Shown one piece after another: positions 1 to 10,593 of a stretch of 51,000 nucleotides of DNA. The stretch comes from Chrysomallon squamiferum. Its lineage: Eukaryota > Mollusca > Gastropoda > Neomphalida > Peltospiridae. The notes under the pieces were generated by a model. The model searched no databases and had not been told where the DNA came from. It saw only the letters and a program-made list of their open reading frames with translations. Where the stretch lies: positions 8,613,989 to 8,664,988 of the forward strand of contig CM022669.1 of NCBI GenBank assembly GCA_012295275.1, in the 5' to 3' direction. The position numbers and the translations under genes are program-made. How positions within the stretch are numbered: position 1 is the stretch's first letter; every line of letters starts with the position of its first letter.

Positions 1-63
1 TATTTTTTTATTTTTTTATTTTTTTGATGGTAAACCTGGCACTGGCAAGTATGTATTATGTAA

Positions 64-106
64 TGTATGTATGTATGTATGTATGTATGTATGTATGTAC
101 ATACAT
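64..106. repeat. (ATGT)n microsatellite
   Basis: About ten ATGT units followed by ACATACATG. It lies in the intron just upstream of the exon that starts at 155. Confidence 0.9.
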
Positions 107-154
107 GTTGTTTTTATATTTTGTTTGTTTTTGCTATATCTATCTATTTTTTAG

Positions 155-315
155 AGAAAAAAATTAAAAAACATAAAAACAACATGTATCTCAGACTGGG
201 TAGAAAAACAAAACGGTATAACAGAGTAGCTCGATTTGAAGACGGGAAGTGGAAGCTTGTGTCCAGAAATTCAGCCAGTGAGAAGAAAAAGAAGGACAAA
301 GAACAGAAAAAGCAC
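155..315 (+). CDS. Penultimate exon of an unidentified Lys-rich protein
   Basis: A pyrimidine-rich tract ends in TTTTTTAG at 154, and the exon closes at ...AAGCAC followed by the donor GTGAGT (316). The AG at 155-156 could also serve, so the start may be 157. The open frame ends on a codon boundary and contains the segments RLGRKTKRYNRVARFEDGKW and KLVSRNSASEKKKKDKEQKKH. This is very basic and probably a cytoplasmic or nuclear tail. It joins in phase 0 to the exon at 781. I do not recognise the family. The rest of the gene lies upstream of the window. Confidence 0.5.
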
Positions 316-706
316 GTGAGTAGCACTATTCAACAAAAATTTGTTTGGTCTCTTTAATCCCTTTATATTAGAGTGAGGGTTTTTTTAAACTAGTAAAGTA
401 AATATATATATATATATAACATTTTAAACTTCATAAATATATTAGAATGCCAGGATATTATAATAAGGTGGAAAAATTGTGGTCCTTAGGAATAGGTTAC
501 GGATATACGGCAGATGGATAAAAAATTCAACTTAATACATTGTAATAGAACTAGATAATGAACTGTTAGAAAAAAATAAACATAACAAACACAATATGAA
601 ATGCTGATTTGATAAATGTCTATATTTTTCAGACAGTGAACAATATTTTGACGTTTTGGAACTAAACTATATTTTACTTCGATAAATTAATTGTTATTTT
701 TTTATA

Positions 707-745
707 TCTATCTATCTATCTATCTGTGTGACTGTCTGTCTGTCA
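707..745. repeat. (TATC)/(TGTC) microsatellite
   Basis: Imperfect TATC units turn into TGTC units. They help form the pyrimidine-rich tract before the acceptor at 780. Confidence 0.7.
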
Positions 746-780
746 ATTTGTCTGTGTATGTGTTTTTCTGAAATGTTCAG

Positions 781-855
781 GCGACAACGAAATCAATACA
801 ACTGCAAGAAGCTGATATCTTCGAGACCCCTGAGATGAGAAAAAACCCCAGTTAA
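781..855 (+). CDS. Last coding exon of the unidentified upstream gene
   Basis: The acceptor is GAAATGTTCAG, ending at 780. Reading GCG ACA ACG... in phase 0, continuous with the exon ending at 315, gives ATTKSIQLQEADIFETPEMR, then KNPS and a TAA stop at 853-855. A good donor, a good acceptor and a matched phase between two short open exons support a real gene end. The product is unknown. The tail is polar and acidic after the basic penultimate exon. Confidence 0.55.
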   Translation, partial: ATTKSIQLQEADIFETPEMRKNPS

Positions 856-977
856 TTTCATTTAATTTATATTTTGTTTACGACCGCAGGATAAAAGAAA
901 TAGCTGATTCTTGTGTTCGGGCACTAGTATAATTCTGCTCAGGTCGTATGTCAGTTCGGCCTTCGAGTCTTTGCAAA

Positions 978-983
978 AATAAA
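978..983 (+). terminator. Candidate polyadenylation signal AATAAA
   Basis: AATAAA lies 123 bases past the stop at 853-855, a plausible 3'UTR length. No second feature supports it. Confidence 0.35.
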
Positions 984-1199
984 GCTAATATCAGTAACCA
1001 GCTATTCCAGACGTACGTACATCAAAATGGCGTCAAGCAATGATCAATCCATCATTTTTCTGCAAACGTCAAAATTGTCGATCCTAGGAAACTGCTAGAA
1101 TTATTTTTTAATCGCTTCTGCAAGACCATAATTACGTTCCCTTCTAATCACTGCAGCTACTTTAGTGAAACCACATTTTCTGGGTACTGTCTGTCGTAA

Positions 1200-1640
1200 A
1201 GTATTCCCGAGGTGATACCCTAACAAAATGTACCATCAAACCTTCTGAATAGTCGTGCCACTATGATGGATTAAAACTGTTTTCCAAATTAAGTTTGACG
1301 GCGGCTATTTTTGCAAAACGGCTGCCTTAGGTAATCATTTTAATTTTTTTGGCAAGTAGCATCGCTAATGTTGTTCCTGGGAAATTCCTGAGCAAAATTA
1401 TATCGCTCGTGGGAGAATTTGATTATCCACGGTCTCCTGCTCCAGTGATTAATAACTGCTGTGTGTATAGTGTAAAATATATGTTTTTGTAACACCCTCT
1501 TTCAAACCGCCCTAAAAAAGAAGTGATACCATAAACCAAGAGTACCACCTGTCCTAAAACTTTCCTGGGATGATGACAAAACTAAATCTAGCACCAAACC
1601 ATCTCAATAGTTGGGCTGCTACGACAGCATGCTTTTAGGC
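1200..1640. repeat. Possible diverged duplicated segment
   Basis: The stretch around 1232-1272 (ACCATCAAACC, then GAATAGTCGTGCCACTATGA) resembles 1592-1632 (GCACCAAACC, then CAATAGTTGGGCTGCTACGA). The preceding bases (CCCGAGGTGATA against CCTGGGATGATG) are also alike. They look like old direct copies about 360 bp apart, perhaps parts of a dispersed repeat. Confidence 0.3.
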
Positions 1641-2311
1641 TGGGTCACCTCCTGGACTGTAAGTGTCCTGGTCGTTAAAATTCTTAAAGAAAAATTGTTT
1701 AACACATGGAATTTTCTTCTTTTTTTTTTCAATATTTTTATTATTATTAATATGATGCGGGGATCTAGTTAAGATGAAAAGAGTATTGAAATAATATGAA
1801 GTGTGTATCGTTTATAATATTTAATTTAGTTATCTCTCTCAGTGTGGATCAGTGGCACAACAATCTTTCTTACGACTACTCCTGTTCAAAAAGTTAATTA
1901 TACTCATTTGTTACCAAGACGTTAATAGTCATTTCTATTTATCTGTCTTTCTGTCATTCTCGATCAGGCATCTTTCTAACCTTTCTTTCAAATTCTGTTT
2001 GTGCATCTGTGTATCTGTCTTAGTGTCTGTACATCTGTCTCTTCGTCTGTCTGCTTATGAATGTATATATGTATGTATTATCAGTCTGTTTGTCTGTATG
2101 TCAGTATCTCTGTAATTATTTAACTCCTGCCAAAAAATAAAAATAACAAGGATGATCACCATAATTATCAACAAACAGTAATGCTGCTGCTGCTGTTGAT
2201 GATGATGATAATAATAATAATAATAATAATATATTCGTGTTTATACCAATTTCTTTATAGTTTTCTTTTCAAGATGAAACGAATATTTTGGTGATTATTA
2301 TTATAATTATA

Positions 2312-2354
<43 letters not shown>

Positions 2355-3148
2355 GTTCTAATAAACTGTGATGCGGGACTGTTATTGTAAATGCTGCTGA
2401 GAGGGTTTAATTTTCTCTCTTAGCCTGATGTGGGCTTTACAACGCAGTCACGCTGGAAATAACAGATTTATTTCTAATCAGTCTGGTGACAACTAATTGT
2501 TATTCTTTTGTTTTAACTCTTTATGGATATTTTCAGATAAAATGAATACATTTAGAGATGACAGAGCCTTAATATTTAGTAATAAATTTAGATAATGTCT
2601 TAAATTGTAGATATTTATTGAAAAACGCAAATAACTTGTGATAAAAATAGATGTTTACTGATCAATGTAGATTATTTTTATACATTATAAATGCAGATAT
2701 TTTCTTATAATCACAGGTATCTTTTTGGGAATATTTACTAATAAATGAGGAACATCTATGAAAAATGTAGATATTTAGTATAATTGTTGATAATGTTTGA
2801 TAAATGTAGATACATTTATATATATATATATATTTATACACACACATACAAACATACATACATACATACATACATACATTATATATATATATATGCAGAT
2901 ATTTATTAATGAATGTAGATAATTACGTATAAATACTGATTTAAATGTAAATATTTTGGGGCGTTCCAGAAATAATGTAGAGATAAAAAGACCAGAAAAA
3001 GAAAGACACCAGGTTGATTTTGAAGTATTCTGAAATATTCAGAGCGAGCTGTATTATGGATTAACAAAATGATGAAGTTTTTGCTTTGCTTTTTCAAATG
3101 TTTGCTGGTGTCATTCCGGATCAAGAGGACATCTCTTTTCTATTTACA

Positions 3149-3260
3149 CACATACATACATACATACATACATACATACATACATACATACATACATACA
3201 TACATACATACATACATACATACATACATACATACATACATACATACATACATACATACA
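3149..3260. repeat. (CATA)n microsatellite
   Basis: Nearly perfect CATA units over about 110 bases. Open frames through it (HTYI or VCMY repeats on the two strands) are artefacts of the 4-bp unit. Confidence 0.95.
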
Positions 3261-3840
3261 AACATGGATGCAATGTAGATACAAAACCAGAAAGAGATTG
3301 ACAAGTGTATACGGCAGATAAAGTTAAATGAGAAGAGATCACTGCTGTTCGCGATTAATTTAATTCTCAAACGTGTCATTAGTGACAGTTGCCAGGCAAC
3401 ACGCTTCACTACTACCGTCGCCATTTTAGAACGAACGACTTTAATATTTAATGGGAGTGGATTTCGTGTCCCTCAAGTGTAATTGATAAGACCTTGCAAA
3501 AAAAAAACACGTCTGTAGATCTTGTAACTAGCAATCAGAAAGGACACTTAGTCGTGTAATCGAAACGATTTCTCACACCATGTTTTACTGCACCTTTACA
3601 CACGACGCTACTGGTAATACTGACAGACTAAATAATAGCTGTAGATAAAAGTCAAGTTTACGACCTTGGAGTTTCCTTTAGCGATTTAATTTTGAAATAA
3701 TGAACCAGCTCATTTTCACTGTAACTGCTGTCTCAGATTGAAAATAATTATAGTCGTGCCATTTTCATTTTTAGGTTTACCATGGCAGTACCTAGTTCGA
3801 GGTACATTTACAGTGTATCTCCGGAGTGAAATAACTGATG

Positions 3841-3912
3841 ATATAGATAGACAGACAGACAGACAGACAGATAGATAGATAGACAGATAGATAAATATAG
3901 ATAGATAGACAT
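3841..3912. repeat. (GACA)/(GATA) microsatellite
   Basis: Mixed GATA and GACA tetranucleotide units, imperfect. Confidence 0.85.
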
Positions 3913-5224
3913 GTATATTTTGTTTTACACTTTGATTTGTTTCATTTGCTGTCAAGGTTACCATTGAAAATATGGTTTTATTCCAAAAGGTGATTTATAA
4001 ATATAAAAAATAAATAAGTATGTTTGCGACTTTAGCTGTCTACGCCCCCAGCCTGATCAGTAAAATATAGCAAAGTTTTAAACTTGTAACGTTCACATTA
4101 GCAGATCAAAAAAAAAACAACATCATCATCTATACAAAACATCTGACTGCAGATGAAATTCATGCTTTGTAAGTGTGTGATTTTCTCGTTTATGGAAAAT
4201 AAATAACTATTAAAATAATTTATATAAGTTATTATATATATATATATATAATAACTATAAATAACTATCTTTTTTCCCTTTATTTCGTTCTTTCATATAT
4301 TTCTATCATTTTTTTTCTTCTTCTTCTTCTTCTTATTATTATTATACTACTTTATTGTGTAATTTTGCTGTTTAATAGTTACACTGTGCTATTTAATACT
4401 TTACATAACTCAACAGTCACTGTGACCTGATTGCATCAAATTCCTCACACGTTTTAATCACGAGACATTTACCCACAGCGAAAACGTGGGTATCGCATGT
4501 TGTGCCCTTGTCTGATAAGGGAAAGATTACACTGTCATTCTAAAAATAGTATATATATTAAATCGAGTTACACAATGAATAAATATAGAATTTCTACTGC
4601 AACGTGTTAACCCTATACAAATCCAGAATCTAAATTATAGCGAGTACATGTATATACAGAATTTACATTATGGCAAGTTACAGAGTATATAAAAGTAGAC
4701 GTTATATTGTGAGGTGTTGCTCTTAATATTTTAAACTCTATCTGTGTGCTTGTTACATCTAAACTTTTTTGTAATTGTGTTTGTGACGTCAAAACCAATC
4801 GTGACATTGAGTTTTTTACTACTTGTTATTATTAGGTCTAAATACTGTGTTACAAACTATATGACAAGAAAGCTAGACTGTGTGAAAAAACATCTATTCT
4901 ACTGGACATAAAATATAAAATGTAACTATCCTGCTCTGCGAAATAAAATATACTACATAACTATTGTATTATGAAATATATTATATAGAACTATTATGTA
5001 AGAAAGTATTATTATTGCTATTGCTGTGTTGCTGTCGGGTCATCACTTAAACATCTATCATTTTGTAACTCCGGGCCCACGCATTCGCGAGTTCAACCCT
5101 CCTACAAATGCGCCATCATGATAATATAACACATAGAACATAACTATCAAAACACACACACACACACACACAGTTACCAATATAACAAAAACTTACATAT
5201 AAATAATTTGATGTGATATTATTC

Positions 5225-5512
5225 GACGTCGCGCTCTTTAATAAAACATGCACGTTGGAAAAACGGCGAGGGAGAAAGGAGCAGACGTAATGTTACGAGT
5301 ACGTTTATATTATCAAAAAGTTATCCACACCCACATCACGCGCCTCTTACGATTTGAAGTTCAGGAAGTACACTATCATCATTCATGAATATGTAACAGA
5401 ATGACAAACCTCGTTATGGGAGTTGACCTTCACCCTTTGTATAACGTGTGTATGCTCGTTCGCCAACTGTGACAGTGACAGACTTGGAATATTATTGTCC
5501 GAGGATATTTAC
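5225..5512 (+). promoter_or_regulatory. Promoter-like CpG-containing stretch and 5'UTR
   Basis: CpG is clearly denser here than in the surrounding AT-rich DNA (CGACGTCGCGC at 5224, AAACGGCGAGGG near 5260, CACGCGCC near 5337). It ends at an ATG exon with a strong donor (5513-5597), so it is a reasonable promoter plus leader. This is inference from composition and position; no defined core element was identified. Confidence 0.4.
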
Positions 5513-5597
5513 ATGTCGATGGAGAGTTCTTTTTACCTGATTCGTTTTGGCGAAGGACAGTTTGGTGTACACTTTGCCAAATTGGTGTTGGAATTTG
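5513..5597 (+). CDS. First coding exon, candidate small XRCC4-superfamily-like gene
   Basis: ATG at 5513 (a second in-frame ATG at 5519) opens 28 codons, MSMESSFYLIRFGEGQFGVH then FAKLVLEF. It ends with one spare G before the donor GTAAGA at 5598 (phase 1). Alternating hydrophobic residues suggest beta strands. Spliced directly to 15289 (also phase 1) the frame stays open, giving ...LVLEF-D-YNVDF. It could be the start of a small head-plus-coiled-coil protein. Family assignment is speculative. Nothing here is a known catalytic motif. Confidence 0.4.
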
Positions 5598-5929
5598 GTA
5601 AGAAAAAAAGATGATGTGTTTCGATAAAATAAGTGCGGTTTTATTTTTATTTTTGTAACACGTGGTTTGACATCATCAGATCATGATTTAGCTTATTTTA
5701 TAATTTCCTGCATGATAATTTAAGTAAATGAAATCAGAACATTAAAAAACATGTTTTATGTTACACTACACACTTTGAATTTTATTATTATTATTATTTT
5801 AATTTACTTTTCATTTTATTTTTATTTTTATAATTTATATTTATCAGACTGTCAGTGTCAATATGGTAGTGCGTGCTGATATCAAGTTGTAAAAGAAACA
5901 TTAGTGAAAAGCGTACATACTTCAATATA

Positions 5930-6355
5930 TACACCTAGCTTAGTTAAAAGAAACACTTACTTCAGTATGTACTTACTTCAGTATATACACCTAGCTTAGT
6001 TAAAAGCGTACATACTTAAGTATATACACCTAGCTCAGTGAAAAGTGTACTTACTTCAGTATATACACCTAGCTCAGTGAAAAGTGTACTTACTTTAGTA
6101 TATACACCTAGCTCAGTGAAGTGTACTTACTTCAGTATACACATCTAGCTCAGTGAAAAGCGTACTTACTTCAGTATATACACCTAGCTCAGTGAAAAGT
6201 GTACTTACTTTAGTATATACACCTAGCTCAGTGAAGTGTACTTACTTCAGTATACACATCTAGCTCAGTGAAAAGCGTACTTACTTCAGTATATACACCT
6301 AGCTTCATGAAAAGTGTACTTCAGTATATACACCTAGCTTAGTGAAAAGTGTACT
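5930..6355. repeat. 39-bp minisatellite
   Basis: About ten imperfect units built on CAGTATATACACCTAGCTCA and GTGAAAAGTGTACTTACT, with shortened variants lacking AAAA. It lies in the first intron of the candidate small gene. Confidence 0.9.
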
Positions 6356-6546
6356 AGAACGTACTCACAGTTTTCATTGTGACAAGAACTGTTCTGAAAT
6401 TTGTATATTAAAAATATTAAAATCCGTCAATCTTTGTTAATGTAAATAATCATTCAGTCTCCCCATAAAAGAAATCGCATAAAAATAATCATCAGTTCAA
6501 AAACCACAGCCTACATTTCAAAAGATCATATTGAAAAATGTGTATG

Positions 6547-7054
6547 CAGTGGAACCTTGGGTTATGATTGCCTTGAAGCATGAATAAATCAGATTATGAT
6601 CCGTGATCTTGGGCAATTTTTGTCTCAGTTTATGAATAATGTCCCGAGAAACGAACTACAGCGATGCACCACGACAAGCTTTCTTTTGACATTGGTTTTG
6701 AATTCAACATCTAGTAAAGATAAGAAGAAATGCTTACGTCAAAACCGAGGTCAAAGTAAGGATTATAGGAATGCCTTATAGCAGAATGCATGAATTAGGG
6801 CCTTTAGTCTTTGATAAACAGTTGCAGCTCAATAACTTTTGCACTGAGATTGAGCACTGGCATTTTTTAAAGTGTTTATTTTTATTATATGGTGTGCAAG
6901 AAATCAAAAGGTGGAAAGTATAAATGTATCACTGTAGAGGTTAAGAAAGAAATAATTGAAAATCATGAGAGTGGTGTTTGTGTGTCTGACATCACTTTGG
7001 TTTATGAACCAAGTTCTGGAATGAATTAATTTTTCATAACACAAGGTTCCACTG
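6547..7054 (+). mobile_element. Decayed pogo/Tigger-like DNA transposon
   Basis: The ends form terminal inverted repeats. The left end begins CAGTGGAACCTTGGGTTATG (6547). The right end, reverse-complemented from 7054, begins CAGTGGAACCTTGTGTTATG, with one mismatch in 20. CAGTGGAACC-type termini are typical of Tigger elements (known family). TA follows the right end; the left flank is TATG, so a clean TA duplication is not seen. At about 0.5 kb it is far shorter than an autonomous copy. It retains a transposase N-terminal fragment (6889-7029). Confidence 0.75.
6889..7029 (+). pseudogene. Remnant of transposase N-terminal helix-turn-helix
   Basis: 46 codons from ATG to TAA include ITVEVKKEIIENHESGVCVS followed by DI. 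This resembles the start of pogo/Tigger/CENP-B-type transposases, where a basic leader precedes a helix of the form T-x-E-x-K-x-E-I-I-x-x-x-E-x-G and then S/V-x-D-I. The rest of the transposase (second HTH and DDE catalytic domain) is absent, so it is a broken copy that cannot move itself. Confidence 0.65.
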
Positions 7055-7749
7055 TATATATTATAATAATTCTGAACTGATGTCACTCTGACCATGACTG
7101 TTTTCACTTGAAATATAATTATGTTGAGAATCAAATGTTATTTTGAAGTGTGAAGTGGCAAACTCCACTTTTAAAAATAATTCAGGCTTTTGACAATTCT
7201 GTTTATAACACATTCATAAAAGATTGTTAATAATTTGTTCACCATCCTGTTTTCATGCTTGTCTATCTGTTTGTAACTTGTTAAAAATATTAGTTGATTA
7301 TTTTAAAGCATTACTGGTAGTCGACCAATTTTCCAGCCTCCACAAATCTGGAAAATCCAGAAAACCAGCTACATAATTTATTTTTAATTTGTTACTTTTA
7401 AATTTGGCTTGCTGAAGCTCACTGCTTCACAGCATTTGTTTTGGTTTCCGTGACAGTGCATGGAACAAAACTAGTTTAAGTGAGACTGTTGCTATGCAGA
7501 GGTGATCCCCCCTCACTAAGTCATTGTTATCACCTGTTCAGATGTCTTGAACAACTGTTAAGTAAATATTGTTCCTTATTTGTTGTTTTTTCATCCAATA
7601 TGTTATACATAGTATAAATGTATTAATTAAGACAGGTATTAATTTGTACCTGTATCTTCTAAATTAAAAAAAAAAATGTTAAAAATCGAAGACAAATGAA
7701 GGGAGGTAACTCTTGTACAATTGAGATTTACTGTCTGTTTTTTTTTCAG

Positions 7750-7854
7750 CTATGGTGCACAGCTTCAGGTGGAATGGCCTACTACCAAACATCAACCCCT
7801 AAACAAAGTGGACCAGTGAAGTCAGACGACACATCCTCTCTGTGCAGACAGTTG
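7750..7854 (+). CDS. Candidate exon of 35 codons, unassigned
   Basis: It is bounded by a T-rich tract with CAG (7749) and the donor GTGAGT (7855). It is exactly 35 codons with only one frame fully open, reading LWCTASGGMAYYQTSTPKQ then SGPVKSDDTSSLCRQL. Phase 0 at both ends fits either of two uses: a join to 10423 (phase 0), or use as an N-terminal TRPM exon joined to 24098 (phase 0), with ATG 7774 as a possible start. It does not join in phase to the exon at 5513-5597. Expression data are needed to choose. Confidence 0.5.
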
Positions 7855-8332
7855 GTGAGTAATTGAGAGTTTTTCTAGTGAGTGTGTTTTGGTGAGTAAT
7901 GCTTCATGCAAAAATGTATGAAAAGTAGGTATGTGACAATGGTTTCAAAATTATTATTATTTTTTTCTAAAACATTAGAATCATTTGAAAAAGTAAAAAA
8001 AAAAATTCATATTAAAATGACACCAAGATCTCTGGTAGCATTGATACAAAAATAAAAGTTACAAATACAGTTTGTAGGTATTTTTCCTTTGTAATCTACT
8101 GAGAAAGTGTGAACTGCTTCTGTCATTTTCCAGCACAATCACTGAACATATCACATAGCTTCAACTACACATGTATTGAATTTCAAAACTAAGCTTTTTA
8201 TGAGTTTTAAACATGTGTTTTTAAGCAAGTTGCTAATACTCAAGAATTTTAATTAATTATCAAACTAATTAACTGAAATTTACCTAGGCCAGTGTTTGTC
8301 AACACTGGTCTGAGCCAGTCAGAATGTGCTGT

Positions 8333-8340
8333 TGACGTCA
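8333..8340. promoter_or_regulatory. Perfect CRE palindrome TGACGTCA
   Basis: Matches the CREB/ATF consensus exactly. It lies in an intron-like stretch, and function is unproven. Confidence 0.25.
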
Positions 8341-8689
8341 CATGACCTGAACTGATTTGTCCTTATCGATCCTCTGAATTTTTGGCAGTCATAAAATGTG
8401 TTGAAAGTAAGCCCAACAGCAGTTAAAAAGCAGATCTTTACAGGGATCATATTTTGATTGCTGGACTCACAGATTGTGCAGAAATCTTGAGGACAAAATG
8501 GGTCATTTGCACATAACTATGAAAAGTATTATTTTTAAAAGACATGCAATAAATTACATTTAATAATTACTCATTAACAAAGATTGTCAATTTTTGTATG
8601 ATGTGTGTTGGTAGTAGTTTTGTCTTTCATTATTTGTATTCAAAATGTAAGTTATCTATAAGACATATCTATATTATCTCCTTGTACAT

Positions 8690-8945
8690 AGTACAAAGGT
8701 TTGTCACCAGCTATCAATAAAATTAGTGACACAGTCACAGGCTATCAAACAATTGTATTCAAATGAGTTAGTGACATAGTTTGATTGTCAAAGGCAATCA
8801 AACAACTCTTGTATTCAAATGAGTTAGTGACATAGTTTGACCATCACAGGCAATCAAACAACTCTTGTATTCAAATGAGTTAGTGACATAGTTTGACTGT
8901 CATAGGCTATTTAACAACTTGTATTTAAGAGAGTTAGTGATACAG
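8690..8945. repeat. About 60-bp minisatellite
   Basis: Four imperfect units containing TATTCAAATGAGTTAGTGAC and CATAGTTTGA, with the last unit diverged. Confidence 0.85.
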
Positions 8946-9373
8946 TTTCACAAATCGTTTAGATACATCTTCTATTTGAGAATCTGTAATTTTATAGTAA
9001 AAATACAGAAGAAAATAGTTAACATTCGTCTACATGTGCTAACCACACTGGGTAAAATGATAAAATATCAATATTTCATGTTATGATAATCATCTGTCTC
9101 TGTACGTATTCAAATGTAATAATAATGACAGCTGTTTATTAACATAGGTCAGTCAGATTTGCTGCTGATTTTACCTCTTTGTCATTTCTATATTAATTAC
9201 ACAGAAAAATAGCTTCATTCATTCATTCATTTACTGATGGTAATTGCAATAGTCTACATGAAATGTCTAGAAATTGTTTCTAAATAGTGGAGTTCTTACA
9301 ATGAATACAGGTTACATCAAATCTTTAGCAGCAATTTCATTCAAATGGTCTCCAACTAAGGTATGTTTTGTTT

Positions 9374-9375
<2 letters not shown>

Positions 9376-9414
<39 letters not shown>
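9376..9414. repeat. (GT)n(AT)n microsatellite
   Basis: A short GT run passes directly into a TA run. Confidence 0.85.
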
Positions 9415-9419
<5 letters not shown>

Positions 9420-10422
9420 GTCAAGTTGCATTTGCTTTTGGTGGTCACGAAACAATGCAGTGTAAATATATTTTATAACATTAAAATGAGATGTAAATAA
9501 GTTTTAACATTTCACATTTTACAAGTAAGTTTTGTTAAAATAAGATGCAAATAAGTTTTAACATTACACATTTTACAGATACATTTTAAGTTAAAATGAG
9601 ATATTAATCCATTTTGCAATATTAAAATTTTACTTGTTCAAATTACATCTGATGGGTGTGATGTTAAAAAATGTATAATTTTTGATGATTTCAAATATTA
9701 ATAATGTTTATATACAAACAATAATAATAAAAACATTATAACACTAATAATTATTACAAAAGTTTTATTGTTTTTATTTTATAAATTAGCCTTACATTCA
9801 AAGTTGGTTGTTTTCAAGAGAAGCCCAGAAATGTTATTAATGTTATATTTAATAATTACTCATGTCTTTGAAAAATAATACTTTTCATAGTTATGTGCAA
9901 ATGACCCATTTTTATTAATGTTTTGATTTTCTTATGGGTTTTTATTTTTCTTCTTCTTCTTTTTATTGCTTATTTATTTAATTATTTATTTATATTTTAA
10001 ATAATATTTCTTTTTTTAAAAAAATGAAAAAAGAAAAACAAATAACAATCTGCACCTAAGACTCATGCAGGCTAGACTATTTGCTCTTACTAAATTTCTG
10101 CTGAGTAATGGTGTGTAATATTTGTTTACAGATGCTGATGTGTTTTCTTATAAAGCGTTAAACTCTGTTTTTGTAAACAAGCACTCAGTGTCATAGTCAG
10201 TCATTTCTCAGCCTGTGTTCATTCTTCTATCACCATTAGATAACATACATGTTAGATAACAACAACATCCAGTTTTAACATTAAAATATATAAACATTCA
10301 GATAAGAGATGTGAAAAGAGTTGTTGAAAAGTTAAAATGCAAACGTATTTAAATAACGATGAGTTGAACTGGTTTTAAAAACATCGTTTAAAATCTGCCT
10401 CTGATTGTTTTGCATACTTCAG

Positions 10423-10593
10423 GAGCTGGTGGCACAGTGCACCAGAGAACAAGTGACACAAGAGGATCTGCAGTTGATGGTTAAAATACAATTTTCCTTT
10501 CAGACTGCATATCACACTATACCTATATCAAGGTGGTCCAGAAGATCTGCTCAGAATAAATTATTTAATGAGAAAGTAGTAGATGTATTGTGA
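10423..10593 (+). CDS. Candidate exon with uncertain 3' edge
   Basis: The acceptor ATACTTCAG ends at 10422. The frame opens in phase 0 with ELVAQCTREQVTQEDLQLM, continues VKIQFSFQTAYHTIPIS and reaches a stop at 10591-10593. Candidate donors are GTTAAA at 10480 (phase 0, weak) and GTGGTC at 10533 (phase 2). A helix-forming stretch followed by alternating hydrophobics (LQLMVKIQFSF) looks like helix then beta strand. It follows 7750-7854 in phase. It is unassigned and may be spurious. Confidence 0.35.
   Translation, partial: ELVAQCTREQVTQEDLQLMVKIQFSFQTAYHTIPISRWSRRSAQNKLFNEKVVDVL

Larger units (their letters stand above)
984..5224. other. Intergenic stretch
   Basis: No coding exon with matched splice sites was seen. 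It holds microsatellites: AAT/ATT runs at about 2205-2232 and 2318-2353, an ACAT run at about 2846-2879, a TA run near 4237-4251 and a CA run near 5154-5171. It also holds a possible diverged duplication (about 1200-1275 against 1557-1636). One perfect CRE palindrome TGACGTCA (4784-4791) is followed by CCAAT (4795-4799). Confidence 0.6.
8495..9912. repeat. 52-bp inverted repeat pair with 1.3 kb between
   Basis: 8495-8546 (starting AAAATGGGTCATTTGCACAT) is the reverse complement of 9861-9912 with a single mismatch. Near each arm the direct motif TTTAATAATTACTCAT also occurs (after the left arm, and leading into the right arm). This suggests a short inverted duplication or a transposition or inversion scar, not a chance match. 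Confidence 0.8.
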
